Notes: a model not told the origin generated them from the sequence alone. 64,000 bases of DNA from Streptomyces xanthophaeus (GCF_000725805.1 NZ_KL647133.1:248001-312000); one strand, 5' to 3'; positions 1-9,444 are shown, numbered from the stretch's first letter. Numbers and translations are program-made.

Positions 1-1700
1 GCAGGCAGGGCCGCGCGGGCGCACCCGGCACCGCCCCTCCCGCGCCGGGCCTGGTCTTCCTCCAGCTCGACGGGGTCGGGTACGAGGTGCTGCGCCGGGC
101 CGCGGCCGGCGCCGTGATGCCGACCGTGCAGGCCTGGCTGGACGACGGCCACCGCATCGCGTCGTGGCGTACGGACTGGTCCAGCCAGACCGGGGCCAGC
201 CAGCTGGGCATCCTGCACGGCTCCAACTTCGACGTGCCCGCCTTCCGCTGGTACGAGAAGGACACCGGCGAGGTGGTCGTCTGCAACCGGCCGACCAGCG
301 CCGCCGAACTCCAGCGGCGGGCCGTGGAGCGCACCGGTGACGGCGGACTGCTCAGTCTGGACGGGGCCAGCCGCGGCAACCTGTTCAGCGGCGGCGCCGA
401 CCAGCTGGCGCTGGTGCTGTCGGTCTCGGCGCGGCGGGGCCGGGCGAACCGGTCCCGCGCGGGCTACTTCGCGTACTTCAGCGACCCGGCCAACGCCGTC
501 CGCACGGCCCTGTCCTTCGTCGCCGAGGTGGTCCGGGAGATCGGCCAGTCGGTACGGGCGCGGCTGCGCGGGGACCGGCCCAGGGTGTCGCGGGGCGGGC
601 TGTACCCGCTGATCCGGGCCTTCGCCACGGTCGTGGAACGGGACGTGGTGGTGGCGGCCGTGATCGGAGACATGCTCGCGGGCCGGGCCGCCGTCTACGC
701 GGACCTGGTCGCCTACGACGAGGTCGCGCACCACAGCGGTCCGAGCGGCCGGGACACCGACCGGGTCCTGGCCCGGCTCGACCGCAGCCTGGCACTGCTC
801 GCCCGGGTCGCCGAGCACGCCCCGCGCCGGTACCGGATCGTGCTGCTGTCCGACCACGGCCAGAGCCCGGGGGAGACCTTCCTGGGCCGCTACGGGCTCA
901 CCCTGAAGGACCTCGTGCGCGCGGGCTGCGGGCTGCCGGTGTCCCGTCGGGCCGGCCGTACCCGCAGCGGGGCCGAGGCCCGTGCGGCGGTCCTCGCGGC
1001 CCTGCACCGGCCGGAGGAGGACGGCGAGGAGGAGGCCCACCCGGAGCCCGGTTCCGCGCCCGTGGTGCTGGCCTCGGGCAACCTGGCGCTGATCTCCTTC
1101 CCGGAAGTGCCCGGGCGGGCCTCCAGGGAGTGGATCGAACGGGCGCACCCCGCGCTGCTGGCGACCCTGGCCAACCATCCGGGCGTCGGCTTCCTGCTGG
1201 TGGACGGGGTGCTGCTGGGCCCGGGCGGGATGACGGCGCGCCTCGACGTGCCCGGGGAGGCGGAGGAGTTCCTGGCACCCTTCGGCCCGGGCGCGGCCGA
1301 GGCCGTCCGGCGCACCGACTCCTTCCCGCACGTGGCCGACGTGATGGTGAACTCGGCGTACGACCCCGTGACCGGTGCGGTGCACGCCTTCGAGGAGCAG
1401 ATCGGCTCGCACGGCGGCCTGGGCGGGGAGCAGGGACACCCGTTCCTGATGTGGCCGACGGACCTCTCGGACCCGGACGCGGAACTGGTGGGCGCGGAGT
1501 CGGTGCACCGCGTCCTGCGGCGCTGGCTGCGGGAGGCGGACGGGCCGCAGGTCCCGGTGGAACCCGGGCCCGCGGCGCGAGCGGCCCGGCAGCCGGGCCC
1601 GCTGCCCGGCGCGGGGGCGGCGGAGGATCCCCGGCCGGAGGGCGACGGGAGCGCAACCCTTCCTTCTGCGGGGGCGCCCGCACGGGACGAAATCCGGTGA
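1..1700 (+). CDS. Alkaline-phosphatase-superfamily phosphodiesterase domain protein, 3' part (5' end outside window)
   Basis: The reading frame is open from base 3, so the start lies upstream; about 565 residues are visible. The visible part resembles type I phosphodiesterase/nucleotide pyrophosphatase domains: LQLDGVG near the left edge would hold the first metal-binding Asp, WSSQTGASQLGILHG fits the nucleophile region, and DEVAHHSGP, LLSDHGQS and GSHGGLGG fit the later metal ligands. In Streptomyces such domains often follow an N-terminal holin-like membrane region; that part would be upstream, so this is inference. The last 50 or so residues are Pro/Ala/Gly-rich and probably unstructured. 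The stop is 75 bases before the next gene. The substrate is unknown. Confidence 0.75.
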   Translation, partial: RQGRAGAPGTAPPAPGLVFLQLDGVGYEVLRRAAAGAVMPTVQAWLDDGHRIASWRTDWSSQTGASQLGILHGSNFDVPAFRWYEKDTGEVVVCNRPTSAAELQRRAVERTGDGGLLSLDGASRGNLFSGGADQLALVLSVSARRGRANRSRAGYFAYFSDPANAVRTALSFVAEVVREIGQSVRARLRGDRPRVSRGGLYPLIRAFATVVERDVVVAAVIGDMLAGRAAVYADLVAYDEVAHHSGPSGRDTDRVLARLDRSLALLARVAEHAPRRYRIVLLSDHGQSPGETFLGRYGLTLKDLVRAGCGLPVSRRAGRTRSGAEARAAVLAALHRPEEDGEEEAHPEPGSAPVVLASGNLALISFPEVPGRASREWIERAHPALLATLANHPGVGFLLVDGVLLGPGGMTARLDVPGEAEEFLAPFGPGAAEAVRRTDSFPHVADVMVNSAYDPVTGAVHAFEEQIGSHGGLGGEQGHPFLMWPTDLSDPDAELVGAESVHRVLRRWLREADGPQVPVEPGPAARAARQPGPLPGAGAAEDPRPEGDGSATLPSAGAPARDEIR

Positions 1701-1775
1701 TTTGGTGCCGGTCGGGCGGTGGCCGACCATGTGTCGACCTGCCCACCATGTGAGACGACCCGAGGCGCACCACCG

Positions 1776-3269
1776 ATGACCAGCACCACCGCCCCGCCCG
1801 CAGAGACCACCGGGACGGGCGGACCCACGGGGACGACCGCCACGGGGACGACCGACACCGCGGGAACGACCCGGACCGCGGGGACCGCCGGCCCGGCATC
1901 AGGGCCCGCGAGGGCCGCCGGGACCACCCCGGACGGAGGCCCGCACACCCGCCGCTTCGGCCTCCCGATCGCCACCTGCCTGGTCATGGGCAACATCATC
2001 GGCGGCGGAATCTTCCTCCTCCCCGCCTCGGTGGCGCCCTTCGGGACCATCAGCCTGGTCGCCTTCGCCGTGCTCACCGCCGGTGCGATCGCCCTCGCCC
2101 TCGTCTTCGGACGGCTCGCGGAGCAGCACCCGCGCACCGGCGGCCCGTACGTCTACGCCCGAGCCGCCTTCGGCGACTTCGCCGGCTTCCTCGCCGCCTG
2201 GAGCTACTGGATCACGACCTGGGTCTCGAACGCGGCCCTCGCCGTGGCCGCCGTCGGCTACCTGACGGTGCTCTTCCCGGCCGTCGGCGCCCACAAGTGG
2301 TCCATGTGCCTGGCCGCACTGGCCGTGCAGTGGCTGCCCGCGCTCGCCAACCTGGCCGGCACCCGGTACGTGGGCGCGGTCCAGCTGGTCGCGACCGTGC
2401 TGAAGTTCGCCCCGCTCCTGCTGGTGGCCGTCGGCGGGCTGTTCTTCTTCGACCCGGACAACCTCGGCCCCTTCCGGGCCACCGACCAGAGCGCGGTCGG
2501 CGCCGTCTCCGCCTCCGCGGCGATCCTGCTCTTCAGCTACCTCGGCGTCGAGTCCGCCGCCGTCAGCGCGGGCGAGGTGCGCGACCCGGCCCGCAACGTC
2601 GGCAGGGCCACCGTCCTCGGCACGGCCGGCGCCGCCGCCGTGTACCTGCTCGGCACCCTCGCCGTCTTCGGCCTGGTCGCCCACGACACCCTGGTCGGCT
2701 CCCAGGCCCCCTTCACGGACGCCGTGAACGCCATGTTCGGCGGCACCTGGGGCGGCACGGCGGTCGCCTGCGCAGCGGTGGTCTCGATGGTGGGCGCCCT
2801 CAACGGCTGGACCCTGCTCAGCGCGCAGACCCCGTACGCCGCCGCCCGCGACGGGCTCTTCCCGAAGGCCTTCGCGAAGAAGAAGCGCGGCGTGCCCGTC
2901 GTCGGCGTCCTCGTCACCGTCGCGCTCGCCTCGGCCCTGACCGTCTACAACTACACGGCCGGCTCGGAGGGGGTCTTCGAGGTCCTGGTCCTGGTCACCA
3001 CCTTCACCGCCACCGTCCCGTACCTGCTGTCCACCGCCGCGCAGCTGTACTTCCTCGCCTCGGGCCGCTCGGCGCGCGTGGACCGCCCCCGCCTCGTGCG
3101 CGACGCGGTCCTCGCCTGCCTGGCCTTCGGCTTCTCGATGTGGCTGGTGGCCGGTTCCGGCTACGCGGCGGTCTACCAGGGCGTGCTGTTCCTCTTCGTG
3201 GGCGTGCTCGTCCACGCCGTCCTGTCGGCCCGCCGCGCCCGGCGCTCCGCCGGACCCACCGGAGCCTGA
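1776..3269 (+). CDS. APC-superfamily amino acid permease
   Basis: A 497-residue integral membrane protein with about twelve hydrophobic segments after a soluble N-terminal leader. The first helix carries VMGNIIGGGIFLLPAS, the unwound Gly-rich substrate-binding motif of APC transporters related to the arginine/agmatine antiporter AdiC and PotE. FSYLGVESAAVSAGEV in helix 6 matches the family's substrate-gating segment. It probably exchanges or imports a cationic or other amino acid across the cytoplasmic membrane; the substrate cannot be read. The first 55 residues are low-complexity Thr/Gly/Ala encoded by degenerate ACGGGGACGACC-like repeats. A longer in-frame start exists at 1719; I prefer ATG 1776 because the added residues look non-coding. 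Confidence 0.85.
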   Translation: MTSTTAPPAETTGTGGPTGTTATGTTDTAGTTRTAGTAGPASGPARAAGTTPDGGPHTRRFGLPIATCLVMGNIIGGGIFLLPASVAPFGTISLVAFAVLTAGAIALALVFGRLAEQHPRTGGPYVYARAAFGDFAGFLAAWSYWITTWVSNAALAVAAVGYLTVLFPAVGAHKWSMCLAALAVQWLPALANLAGTRYVGAVQLVATVLKFAPLLLVAVGGLFFFDPDNLGPFRATDQSAVGAVSASAAILLFSYLGVESAAVSAGEVRDPARNVGRATVLGTAGAAAVYLLGTLAVFGLVAHDTLVGSQAPFTDAVNAMFGGTWGGTAVACAAVVSMVGALNGWTLLSAQTPYAAARDGLFPKAFAKKKRGVPVVGVLVTVALASALTVYNYTAGSEGVFEVLVLVTTFTATVPYLLSTAAQLYFLASGRSARVDRPRLVRDAVLACLAFGFSMWLVAGSGYAAVYQGVLFLFVGVLVHAVLSARRARRSAGPTGA

Positions 3270-3385
3270 GGGGCCCGGCGCCCGGCGGGGTTCACCCGGA
3301 CGGCCACACCCCGGATGCCGTCCCCGCCGGGCCGGGGCAGGCTGTGCCCATTGACAGCCGCCACCGCACAGACGAGGACCGTGCC

Positions 3386-3733
3386 ATGACCCACAGCCGG
3401 CGCATCGGCGTCATGACCGGGGTCGCAGCACTGCTGCTGACCGCCACCGCCTGCTCGGCGGGCCGGACCACAGTGGGCATGCTCAGCTTCCGGGGCCACG
3501 ACTCCACGCTCGAAGTGAGCTACTCCAACACCCCGGTGGCGGGCTGCCACCGCATCGCCGTCCCGCACGGCGCCACCCACGTGGAGAACAACACGCTCGT
3601 CGACGTCGTCCTGTACCGGACGCCGGACTGCCGCAAGAGCGACCGCGACGACGGCATCTACGTCGCCACCACCTTCTCCAACGTGACCGCCCCCGCCAGC
3701 CTCCCCTGGCGCAGCTTCAGCGTCATCCACTGA
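3386..3733 (+). CDS. Small secreted lipoprotein of unknown function
   Basis: A 115-residue protein with a basic start, a hydrophobic stretch and the lipobox LTATAC (Cys 23), so it should be exported and lipid-anchored at the outer face of the membrane. The mature part is about 90 residues with two further cysteines (in AGCHRIAV and TPDCRKSD) that could form a disulfide. I do not recognise a domain. The gap to the permease before it is 116 bases, with no clear terminator. An internal ATG at residue 10 is an alternative start that would keep the lipobox. Confidence 0.7.
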   Translation: MTHSRRIGVMTGVAALLLTATACSAGRTTVGMLSFRGHDSTLEVSYSNTPVAGCHRIAVPHGATHVENNTLVDVVLYRTPDCRKSDRDDGIYVATTFSNVTAPASLPWRSFSVIH

Positions 3734-3839
3734 CCCGAAGTCCGAGGACGGCCCCCGCACGGGAAAAAAATCGGCTGCGGCCGGGAGCCGGGTGCGCCCA
3801 CACTGGGCGCGTTCCGCCCTCCCGCCGCGAAGGAAGTCC

Positions 3840-4901
3840 GTGCAGGCCGCCGTCACCGTCACCCCCGCCCAGATCCCCGAACTGCTCCTCGGCCTCGCCA
3901 CCGTGCGGCCCGTGTTCCTCTGGGGAGCGCCGGGCATCGGCAAGTCCTCGCTGGTGCGCAAGTTCGCCGACTCCCTCGGGCTGGAGTGCGTCAGCCTCCT
4001 TGGGACGCAGCTCGCCCCCGAGGACCTGATCGGCGTACCCCAGATCCGCGACGGCCGGTCCGTGTTCTGCCCGCCCGAGGCGATCGCCCGCGACGAGCCC
4101 TACTGCCTCTTCCTCGACGAGCTCAACGCCGCGACCCCGGACGTCCAGAAGGCCTTCTACTCGCTGATCCTCGACCGCCGGATCGGCTCCTACGAACTCC
4201 CCGCGGGCTCCATCGTGATCGGCGCGGGCAACCGGGCCACCGACAACGCCCTCGCCCGCCCCATCGCCTCGGCCCTCGTCAACCGTCTCACCCACGTGCA
4301 CCTCCAGGCGTCCGCGGGCGACTGGCTGGTGTGGGCCGGCGAGAACGGAATCCACCCCTGGGTCACCGACTACCTCACCGACCGCCCCGACCACCTCTGG
4401 TCGCCGCCGCCGAAGACCGAGGAGCCCTTCTCGACCCCGCGCTCCTGGCACATGCTCTCCGACGCCCTGCACTCCTTCGGGACGGGCATGGACGAGCAGA
4501 CCCTGAAGATCGTCGCGCACGGCACGCTCACCCCCGCCCACGCCGTCTCCTTCTGCGGCTACGCGAAGATCGTCCGGCACACCTTCGGCATCGAGGCGAT
4601 CCTCAAGGGCGACGCCTCCTGGCCCACCCGCCTCGCCGACCGCGACCTTCTCTACTACCTCGCCGAGGCCTTCCGCGGCCGCCTGGTCAAGGAACTCCCC
4701 GCGCAGAAGGAACACGTCTCGCCCGCCGTCCGGCAGACCGCCCACCGGGCCAAGTCCCTGCTCGTGCAGCTCGCCGAGATCTCCGTCGAGGTCGCCCAGA
4801 CCGTCATCGCCGACGACGCCGACGGCCTGCCCGTCCTGCCCGCCTGGTTCCTCGTCGAAGCCGCCCGCGACATGCCCCGCCTGGTCGAGGCCCGCCGGTG
4901 A
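3840..4901 (+). CDS. MoxR-type AAA+ ATPase
   Basis: A 353-residue AAA+ ATPase. Walker A GAPGIGKS is at about residues 28-35 and Walker B LFLDELNAA at about residue 90, followed by a sensor-1 region GAGNRATDN. MoxR ATPases act as chaperones with VWA-domain partners to assemble or activate complexes. Here the next gene encodes a VWA-like protein, and the two overlap in GTGA, so they are translationally coupled. I chose GTG 3840 over the upstream in-frame ATG 3792 because GAAGGA stands just before it and the protein then begins at the conserved domain. The client complex is unknown. Confidence 0.85.
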   Translation: MQAAVTVTPAQIPELLLGLATVRPVFLWGAPGIGKSSLVRKFADSLGLECVSLLGTQLAPEDLIGVPQIRDGRSVFCPPEAIARDEPYCLFLDELNAATPDVQKAFYSLILDRRIGSYELPAGSIVIGAGNRATDNALARPIASALVNRLTHVHLQASAGDWLVWAGENGIHPWVTDYLTDRPDHLWSPPPKTEEPFSTPRSWHMLSDALHSFGTGMDEQTLKIVAHGTLTPAHAVSFCGYAKIVRHTFGIEAILKGDASWPTRLADRDLLYYLAEAFRGRLVKELPAQKEHVSPAVRQTAHRAKSLLVQLAEISVEVAQTVIADDADGLPVLPAWFLVEAARDMPRLVEARR

Positions 4902-6709
4902 GCGCACGCACCCGCGCCCGCAAGGACGGACGGCCCGACCCCGCCGCCGAGGCCTTCGCCGAAGGTCTCGCCCTGGTCAAGCGGAACCCGGCCCTCGCCG
5001 CCGTGGACGCCGGGATCTGCCGCCAGGCCAAGTGCCCGGGCACCCCCGCCGGGGGACTGGCCGCCGTGGACTCCAACGGCACCGTCCACGTCCACCCCAC
5101 CCGGCGAGCCGACCCCCGTGAATGGGCCTGGACGCTCGCCCACGCCTTCCTCCACCTCGGCTTCGGCCACGTCCCCGCCGCCAAGGACCCGGACCGGACC
5201 CAGCCCGACCGCTTCGAGCGCGCCGCCCGCTGCGCCGTCGTCAACCGCTTCCTGCTCACCTTCCCGGCCGGACGGGCCCCGGACCACCTGCCCGCCGACT
5301 ACCCCGGCGGCGACGAGGAGACCCTGGCCGCCCGCTGGCGCCGCGACGGCATCCCCGAGGCGTACGCGCAGTGCGGCACCGCCGGGGACCACCCCGACCA
5401 GGTCCTGGTGGCCTGGAACGCCTGGAACACGACCGTCCCCCACTGGGAGACCGCCTTCGCGCACGCCCTCACCCGCAGCGTCTCCGCCTCCATGGACGTG
5501 GCCGGCGGACGCCGCGACCGGACCACGGGGGAGCGGGTCCGCCAGCACCCCTGGGACCGCGCCCTGAACTGGTTCGTCTCCTCGTACCCGCTGCTCGGCG
5601 GCCTCGCCGCAGGGCTGCGGATCGTCGCCGACGCCGAGCTGGCCCGCTCCCAGGGCATCGCCGTCGCGGCGGTCAGCGCGAGCGCGGGGGAGATCTACGT
5701 CAACCCGCTGCGCAGATTCACCGACGAGCAGTGGCGGTTCGTCCTCGCCCACGAGATGCTGCACGCCGCCCTGCGCCACGGCGAACGCTGCGGCGGCCGC
5801 GACCCGTACCTGCACAACGTGGCCGCCGACTACGTGGTCAACGGCTGGCTCGTGGAGATGGGCGTCGGCGAGATGCCCGAGGGGCTGCTCCACGACCAGG
5901 CGCTGAAGGGCCTGTCCACCGAGGAGGTCTACGACCGCATCACCACCGACCTGCGCCGGATGCGCCGCCTGTCGACCCTGCGGGGCAAGGGCGTCGGCGA
6001 CATCCTGGGCGAAGCGCTGCCGCACCCGGCAGCCGGCCCGTACACGGACCTCGACGAGTTCTACCGGCGCGCCCTGGTGCAGGGCTTCGACCTGCACGCG
6101 TACGGGGAGCGCGGGCTGCTGCCCGCCGGGCTGGTCCAGGAGATCCGGGCGCTGGCCCACCCGCCGGTGCCCTGGGACGCCCGCCTCGCCCGCTGGTTCG
6201 ACGAGTACGTGCCGCGTCCGGTGGCCGTACGGTCCTACGCGCGCCCGGCCCGCCGCCAGGCCTCGACCCCGGACATCCCGCGCGCGGGCCGGTACTTCCC
6301 GCCCGAGGAGACCGCCCGCTGCACGTTCGGGGTGGTGCTCGACACCTCGGGGTCCATGCCCGCGGCCCTGCTCGGCAAGGCGCTGGGCGCCATCGCTTCG
6401 TACGCGCAGGCCCGCGACGTACCGGCGGCCCGCGTGGTGTTCTGCGACGCCGCGCCGTACGACGCGGGCTATCTGCCCCCGACCGAGATCGCGGGCCGGG
6501 TGAAGGTGCGGGGGCGGGGCGGGACCGTGCTGCAGCCGGGCATCGACCTGCTCCAGCGGGCCGAGGACTTCCCGCCCGGGGCCCCGGTCCTGGTGATCAC
6601 GGACGGGTGGTGCGACACCCTGCGGATCCGGCGCGAGCACGCCTATCTGGTTCCGCAGGGTGCCTCCCTGCCGTTCACACCCAAGGGGCCCGTCTTCCGA
6701 CTGGCCTGA
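4898..6709 (+). CDS. Metallopeptidase-like / VWA-like domain protein (DUF2201-type), MoxR partner
   Basis: A 603-residue protein starting at a GTG whose last two bases begin the stop codon of the MoxR gene. A C-terminal region (about 478-603) carries VVLDTSGSMP, the DxSxS metal-ion-dependent adhesion motif of VWA domains, and a later VITDGWCD. At about residue 285 is LAHEMLHAALRHGER, a zinc-peptidase HExxH motif. About 200 residues earlier a similar block reads LAHAFLHLGFGHVP, in which the catalytic Glu is replaced by Ala. The sequence around both blocks also matches (see findings). The family is usually found next to a MoxR ATPase. The natural role is unknown; both enzyme and scaffold roles are possible. 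Confidence 0.8.
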   Translation: MSARTRARKDGRPDPAAEAFAEGLALVKRNPALAAVDAGICRQAKCPGTPAGGLAAVDSNGTVHVHPTRRADPREWAWTLAHAFLHLGFGHVPAAKDPDRTQPDRFERAARCAVVNRFLLTFPAGRAPDHLPADYPGGDEETLAARWRRDGIPEAYAQCGTAGDHPDQVLVAWNAWNTTVPHWETAFAHALTRSVSASMDVAGGRRDRTTGERVRQHPWDRALNWFVSSYPLLGGLAAGLRIVADAELARSQGIAVAAVSASAGEIYVNPLRRFTDEQWRFVLAHEMLHAALRHGERCGGRDPYLHNVAADYVVNGWLVEMGVGEMPEGLLHDQALKGLSTEEVYDRITTDLRRMRRLSTLRGKGVGDILGEALPHPAAGPYTDLDEFYRRALVQGFDLHAYGERGLLPAGLVQEIRALAHPPVPWDARLARWFDEYVPRPVAVRSYARPARRQASTPDIPRAGRYFPPEETARCTFGVVLDTSGSMPAALLGKALGAIASYAQARDVPAARVVFCDAAPYDAGYLPPTEIAGRVKVRGRGGTVLQPGIDLLQRAEDFPPGAPVLVITDGWCDTLRIRREHAYLVPQGASLPFTPKGPVFRLA

Positions 6710-6713
6710 GGGC

Positions 6714-8288
6714 CTAGTCGAGGTAGTCGCGCAGGACCTGCGAACGCGACGGGTGGCGCAGCTTCGACATGGTCTTGGACTCGATCTGGCGGATGCGCTC
6801 ACGGGTGACCCCGTACACGCGGCCGATCTCGTCCAGGGTCTTCGGCTGGCCGTCGTTGAGGCCGTAGCGCATGGAGACCACGCCCGCCTCGCGCTCCGAG
6901 AGCGTGCCCAGGATGGACTGGAGCTGCTCCTGGAGGAAGGTGAAGGACACCGCGTCGGCCGGCACGACGGCTTCGGAGTCCTCGATGAGGTCACCGAACT
7001 CGCTGTCGCCCTCCTCACCCAGGGGGGTGTGCAGGGAGATCGGCTCGCGGCCGTACTTCTGGACCTCGATGACCTTCTCGGGGGTCATGTCGAGTTCCTT
7101 GCCCAGCTCCTCCGGGGTGGGCTCGCGGCCCAGGTCCTGGAGCATCTGGCGCTGCACGCGGGCGAGCTTGTTGATGATCTCGACCATGTGCACGGGGATG
7201 CGGATGGTGCGCGACTGGTCGGCCATGGCGCGGGTGATCGCCTGCCGGATCCACCACGTCGCGTACGTGGAGAACTTGAAGCCCTTGGTGTAGTCGAACT
7301 TCTCCACGGCGCGGATCAGGCCGACGTTGCCCTCCTGGATCAGGTCCAGGAAGAGCATGCCGCGGCCGGTGTAGCGCTTGGCGAGGGAGACCACGAGACG
7401 GAGGTTGGCCTCCAGCAGGTGGTTCTTGGCGCGGCGGCCGTCCTCGACGAGGATCTCCAGCTCGCGCTTGAAGGCGGGCTTGTGGTCCTCCTCCTCTTCG
7501 AGCTTGTACTCGGAGAAGAGACCCGCCTCGATGCGCTTGGCGAGCTCGACCTCCTGCTCCGCGTTGAGGAGCGGCACCTTGCCGATGAGCTTGAGGTAGT
7601 CCTTGACGGGGTCGGCGGTGGCACCGGCGACCATGACCGTCTGCGCCGGGGCGTCGTCCTCGTCGTCGTCGGACAGGACGAAGCCCTGGGAGCCGCCCGT
7701 CTTGGGGGCCTCCTCCTCGGCCTCGTCGGCGAGGTCCTCGGCGGCCCAGTCCTCGCCCTCGGCGGCGGCGGGGGTCTCGCCCTCGTCCGCGTCCTTGGCT
7801 CCGGTCTTCTTCGCCGCAGCGGTCTTCTTGACGGCGGTCTTCTTCACGGCGGTCTTCTTGACCGTGCGCTTCTTCGGCTCGGCGGTCTCCGCCGAGTCCT
7901 CGGGAGCGGCCGCGGGGTCTGCCGATATCGCCGCCGCGGCGGCGACGGGGGCGGCCGTCTTGCGCGCGCCGATGGGGCGCGGCGCGGCAGCGGCCTTCTT
8001 GGCCACGGTGCGGGCGGGGGCGGCGGCGGCCTTGCGGGGCTTCTTGGCTGCAGCCTTGGTGGCGGGGGCCGCGCTGACGTGAAGGGCGACACCCTCCTCG
8101 TCCAGGACCTGGTTCAGGCTGCGCAGGACCCGCTTCCACTGGTCCACCGGGATGCGGCCGGCCTCGAAGGCCTGGCGCACGTCGTCACCGTTGATGTGAC
8201 CCTGCTCGCGGCCGCGCTCGACGAGCGCGACGAGGGCCTCCGATTCGGCGATCTCCGGAGGGAACGTACGGGACGGGCTGAGCGACAC
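6714..8288 (-). CDS. hrdB: RNA polymerase principal sigma factor HrdB
   Basis: A 524-residue group 1 sigma-70 factor. Region 1.2 starts near residue 220 ([16 protein letters not shown]), region 2 spans about 290-365 ([17 protein letters not shown], then [17 protein letters not shown]), and region 4 at the C-terminus ends [17 protein letters not shown] with the helix-turn-helix. The N-terminal 200 residues contain Lys/Ala-rich repeats ([18 protein letters not shown]) followed by an acidic stretch, a layout typical of Streptomyces HrdB. It directs transcription of most housekeeping genes. The start is GTG 8288, with GAGAGG just upstream. The stop is only 4 bases from the convergent VWA gene. 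See the promoter entry for the SigR-type element. Confidence 0.97.
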   Translation of the reverse strand: MSLSPSRTFPPEIAESEALVALVERGREQGHINGDDVRQAFEAGRIPVDQWKRVLRSLNQVLDEEGVALHVSAAPATKAAAKKPRKAAAAPARTVAKKAAAAPRPIGARKTAAPVAAAAAISADPAAAPEDSAETAEPKKRTVKKTAVKKTAVKKTAAAKKTGAKDADEGETPAAAEGEDWAAEDLADEAEEEAPKTGGSQGFVLSDDDEDDAPAQTVMVAGATADPVKDYLKLIGKVPLLNAEQEVELAKRIEAGLFSEYKLEEEEDHKPAFKRELEILVEDGRRAKNHLLEANLRLVVSLAKRYTGRGMLFLDLIQEGNVGLIRAVEKFDYTKGFKFSTYATWWIRQAITRAMADQSRTIRIPVHMVEIINKLARVQRQMLQDLGREPTPEELGKELDMTPEKVIEVQKYGREPISLHTPLGEEGDSEFGDLIEDSEAVVPADAVSFTFLQEQLQSILGTLSEREAGVVSMRYGLNDGQPKTLDEIGRVYGVTRERIRQIESKTMSKLRHPSRSQVLRDYLD

Positions 8289-8349
8289 AAGGAGCCTCTC
8301 GTTGCGAACAGATAAAGGTCGGGCGGGACATCATCGCGCGAACTCGGGA

Positions 8350-8376
8350 AACAGACCCGAGGGGGGTCTGTATTCC
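8350..8376 (-). promoter_or_regulatory. SigR-like promoter of hrdB with an inverted repeat in its spacer
   Basis: On the minus strand GGAAT (8372-8376) and GTT (8350-8352) are separated by 19 bases. This matches the SigR consensus GGAAT-N18/19-GTT. In S. coelicolor one hrdB promoter is SigR-dependent, which links oxidative thiol stress to supply of the principal sigma factor. A perfect 7-bp inverted repeat (CAGACCC/GGGTCTG, 8352-8370) lies in the spacer. Confidence 0.75.
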
Positions 8377-8503
8377 GTGGCCGCGCGAGGACACCTGTCG
8401 GTTCATCGCACGCCCGAGTCGATTCGTTACGCGCTGAATTGAGTGACCTGCGCCACGCTGTGTCCGCGCAACCGATCCGGCGCGGATCCGTCCGGCCTCG
8501 CCG

Positions 8504-9265
8504 TCAGCCCGTTTTGCGGGCCTCGACGAGGAAACGGGCGGTGTGCGCGACGAACGGACCGTCGCTTTCGATCTGTTCGTGCAGCTCGCGCAACCGGTCC
8601 CGGTACTGCCCGACCGTGAAGCCGGGCACCATCCAGATCACCTTCCGTAGAAAGTAGATCACGGCTCCGATGTCATGGAACTCCGTCCGCAGTCGCTCGG
8701 AGCGCAGATCGACCACTTCGAGCCCGGCCCGCGCGGCCTCGGCCACCGCGTCGTCGGGGTGCCGGCCGCGCCGGACCTCCTCGGGCTGAGGGCCGAGGAA
8801 GTACTCGACGAGCTCGAAGACGCTCGCCGGTCCGACCTGCTGGGAGAGGTAGGCGCCGCCCGGCGCCAGGACCCGCGCGACCTCGTCCCACCAGACGGCC
8901 ACCGGGTGCCGGCTGGTGACCAGCTCGAAGGCCCCGTCGCCGAAGGGCAGCGGCGGCTCGTCGCTGTCGACGACCACGGCCGCACCGAGCGGGTGGAGCA
9001 GCGCGGTGGCCTTCTGGACGTTGGGTGGCCAGGACTCGGTGGCCACCGTCAGCGGGGGCAGCGGACCGGCCCCGGCGAGCACCTCGCCGCCTCCGGTCTG
9101 GATGTCGAGCACGGAGCGGACCGTGGCCAGCCGCTCCCGCAGCAGGCCCTGGTAGCCCCAGGAGGGCCGCTGCTCGGTCGCCCGGCCGTCGAGCCAGGAG
9201 AAGTCCCAGCCGTCCACGGAGACCGCGTCGGCTTCGGCGACAAGGTGGTCGAAAGTGCGCGTCAT
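8504..9265 (-). CDS. Class I SAM-dependent methyltransferase
   Basis: A 253-residue protein with a Rossmann-type methyltransferase core. VLDIQTGGGEVLA (about residues 55-67) corresponds to motif I with a QTGGGE variant of the usual GxGxG. PLPFGDGAFELVTSRH is the motif II/post-II region and RVLAPGGAYL is motif III. No membrane segment or signal peptide is seen, so it should be cytoplasmic. The substrate is unknown. ATG 9265 is chosen; an upstream in-frame start at 9301 would add only 12 residues running into the folD leader region. It reads away from the folD riboswitch and towards hrdB. Confidence 0.85.
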   Translation of the reverse strand: MTRTFDHLVAEADAVSVDGWDFSWLDGRATEQRPSWGYQGLLRERLATVRSVLDIQTGGGEVLAGAGPLPPLTVATESWPPNVQKATALLHPLGAAVVVDSDEPPLPFGDGAFELVTSRHPVAVWWDEVARVLAPGGAYLSQQVGPASVFELVEYFLGPQPEEVRRGRHPDDAVAEAARAGLEVVDLRSERLRTEFHDIGAVIYFLRKVIWMVPGFTVGQYRDRLRELHEQIESDGPFVAHTARFLVEARKTG

Positions 9266-9314
9266 GTCTAGATCGTCCCAGGTCGGGCGCCCGTCATCCA
9301 CCGGATATGTCGAC

Positions 9315-9320
9315 TAGAGT
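9315..9320 (+). promoter_or_regulatory. Probable -10 element of the folD transcript
   Basis: TAGAGT fits the HrdB -10 consensus and lies just before the riboswitch, so the transcript would start close to the first conserved helix. No good -35 hexamer is visible at the right spacing, so this is tentative. Confidence 0.4.
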
Positions 9321-9321
9321 G

Positions 9322-9411
9322 GCCCGCGGGCCGTGACTGGCGTTCGGGTGGATCACCACCGGGGAGCGGCCCGGCGTACGTGGCGTACGCCGACTGCCGC
9401 GCGCCTGGGCG
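9322..9411 (+). ncRNA. ZTP riboswitch (pfl motif) upstream of folD
   Basis: The conserved blocks of the ZTP/pfl motif appear in order: GTGACTGGCG (9333-9342), CCACCGGGGAGCG (9356-9368) and CCGC followed by GCCTGGGC (9397-9410). GTGG and CCAC flanking GATCA form the hairpin between the first two blocks. ZTP/ZMP accumulates when 10-formyl-tetrahydrofolate is short and switches on one-carbon genes. A position directly before folD is one of the classic locations. The folD ribosome binding site follows about 25 bases later, which would allow control of translation; the expression platform itself was not resolved. Confidence 0.9.
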
Positions 9412-9444
9412 ATCCGCGATCCGCAGCGACGTTCAGGAGACCCC

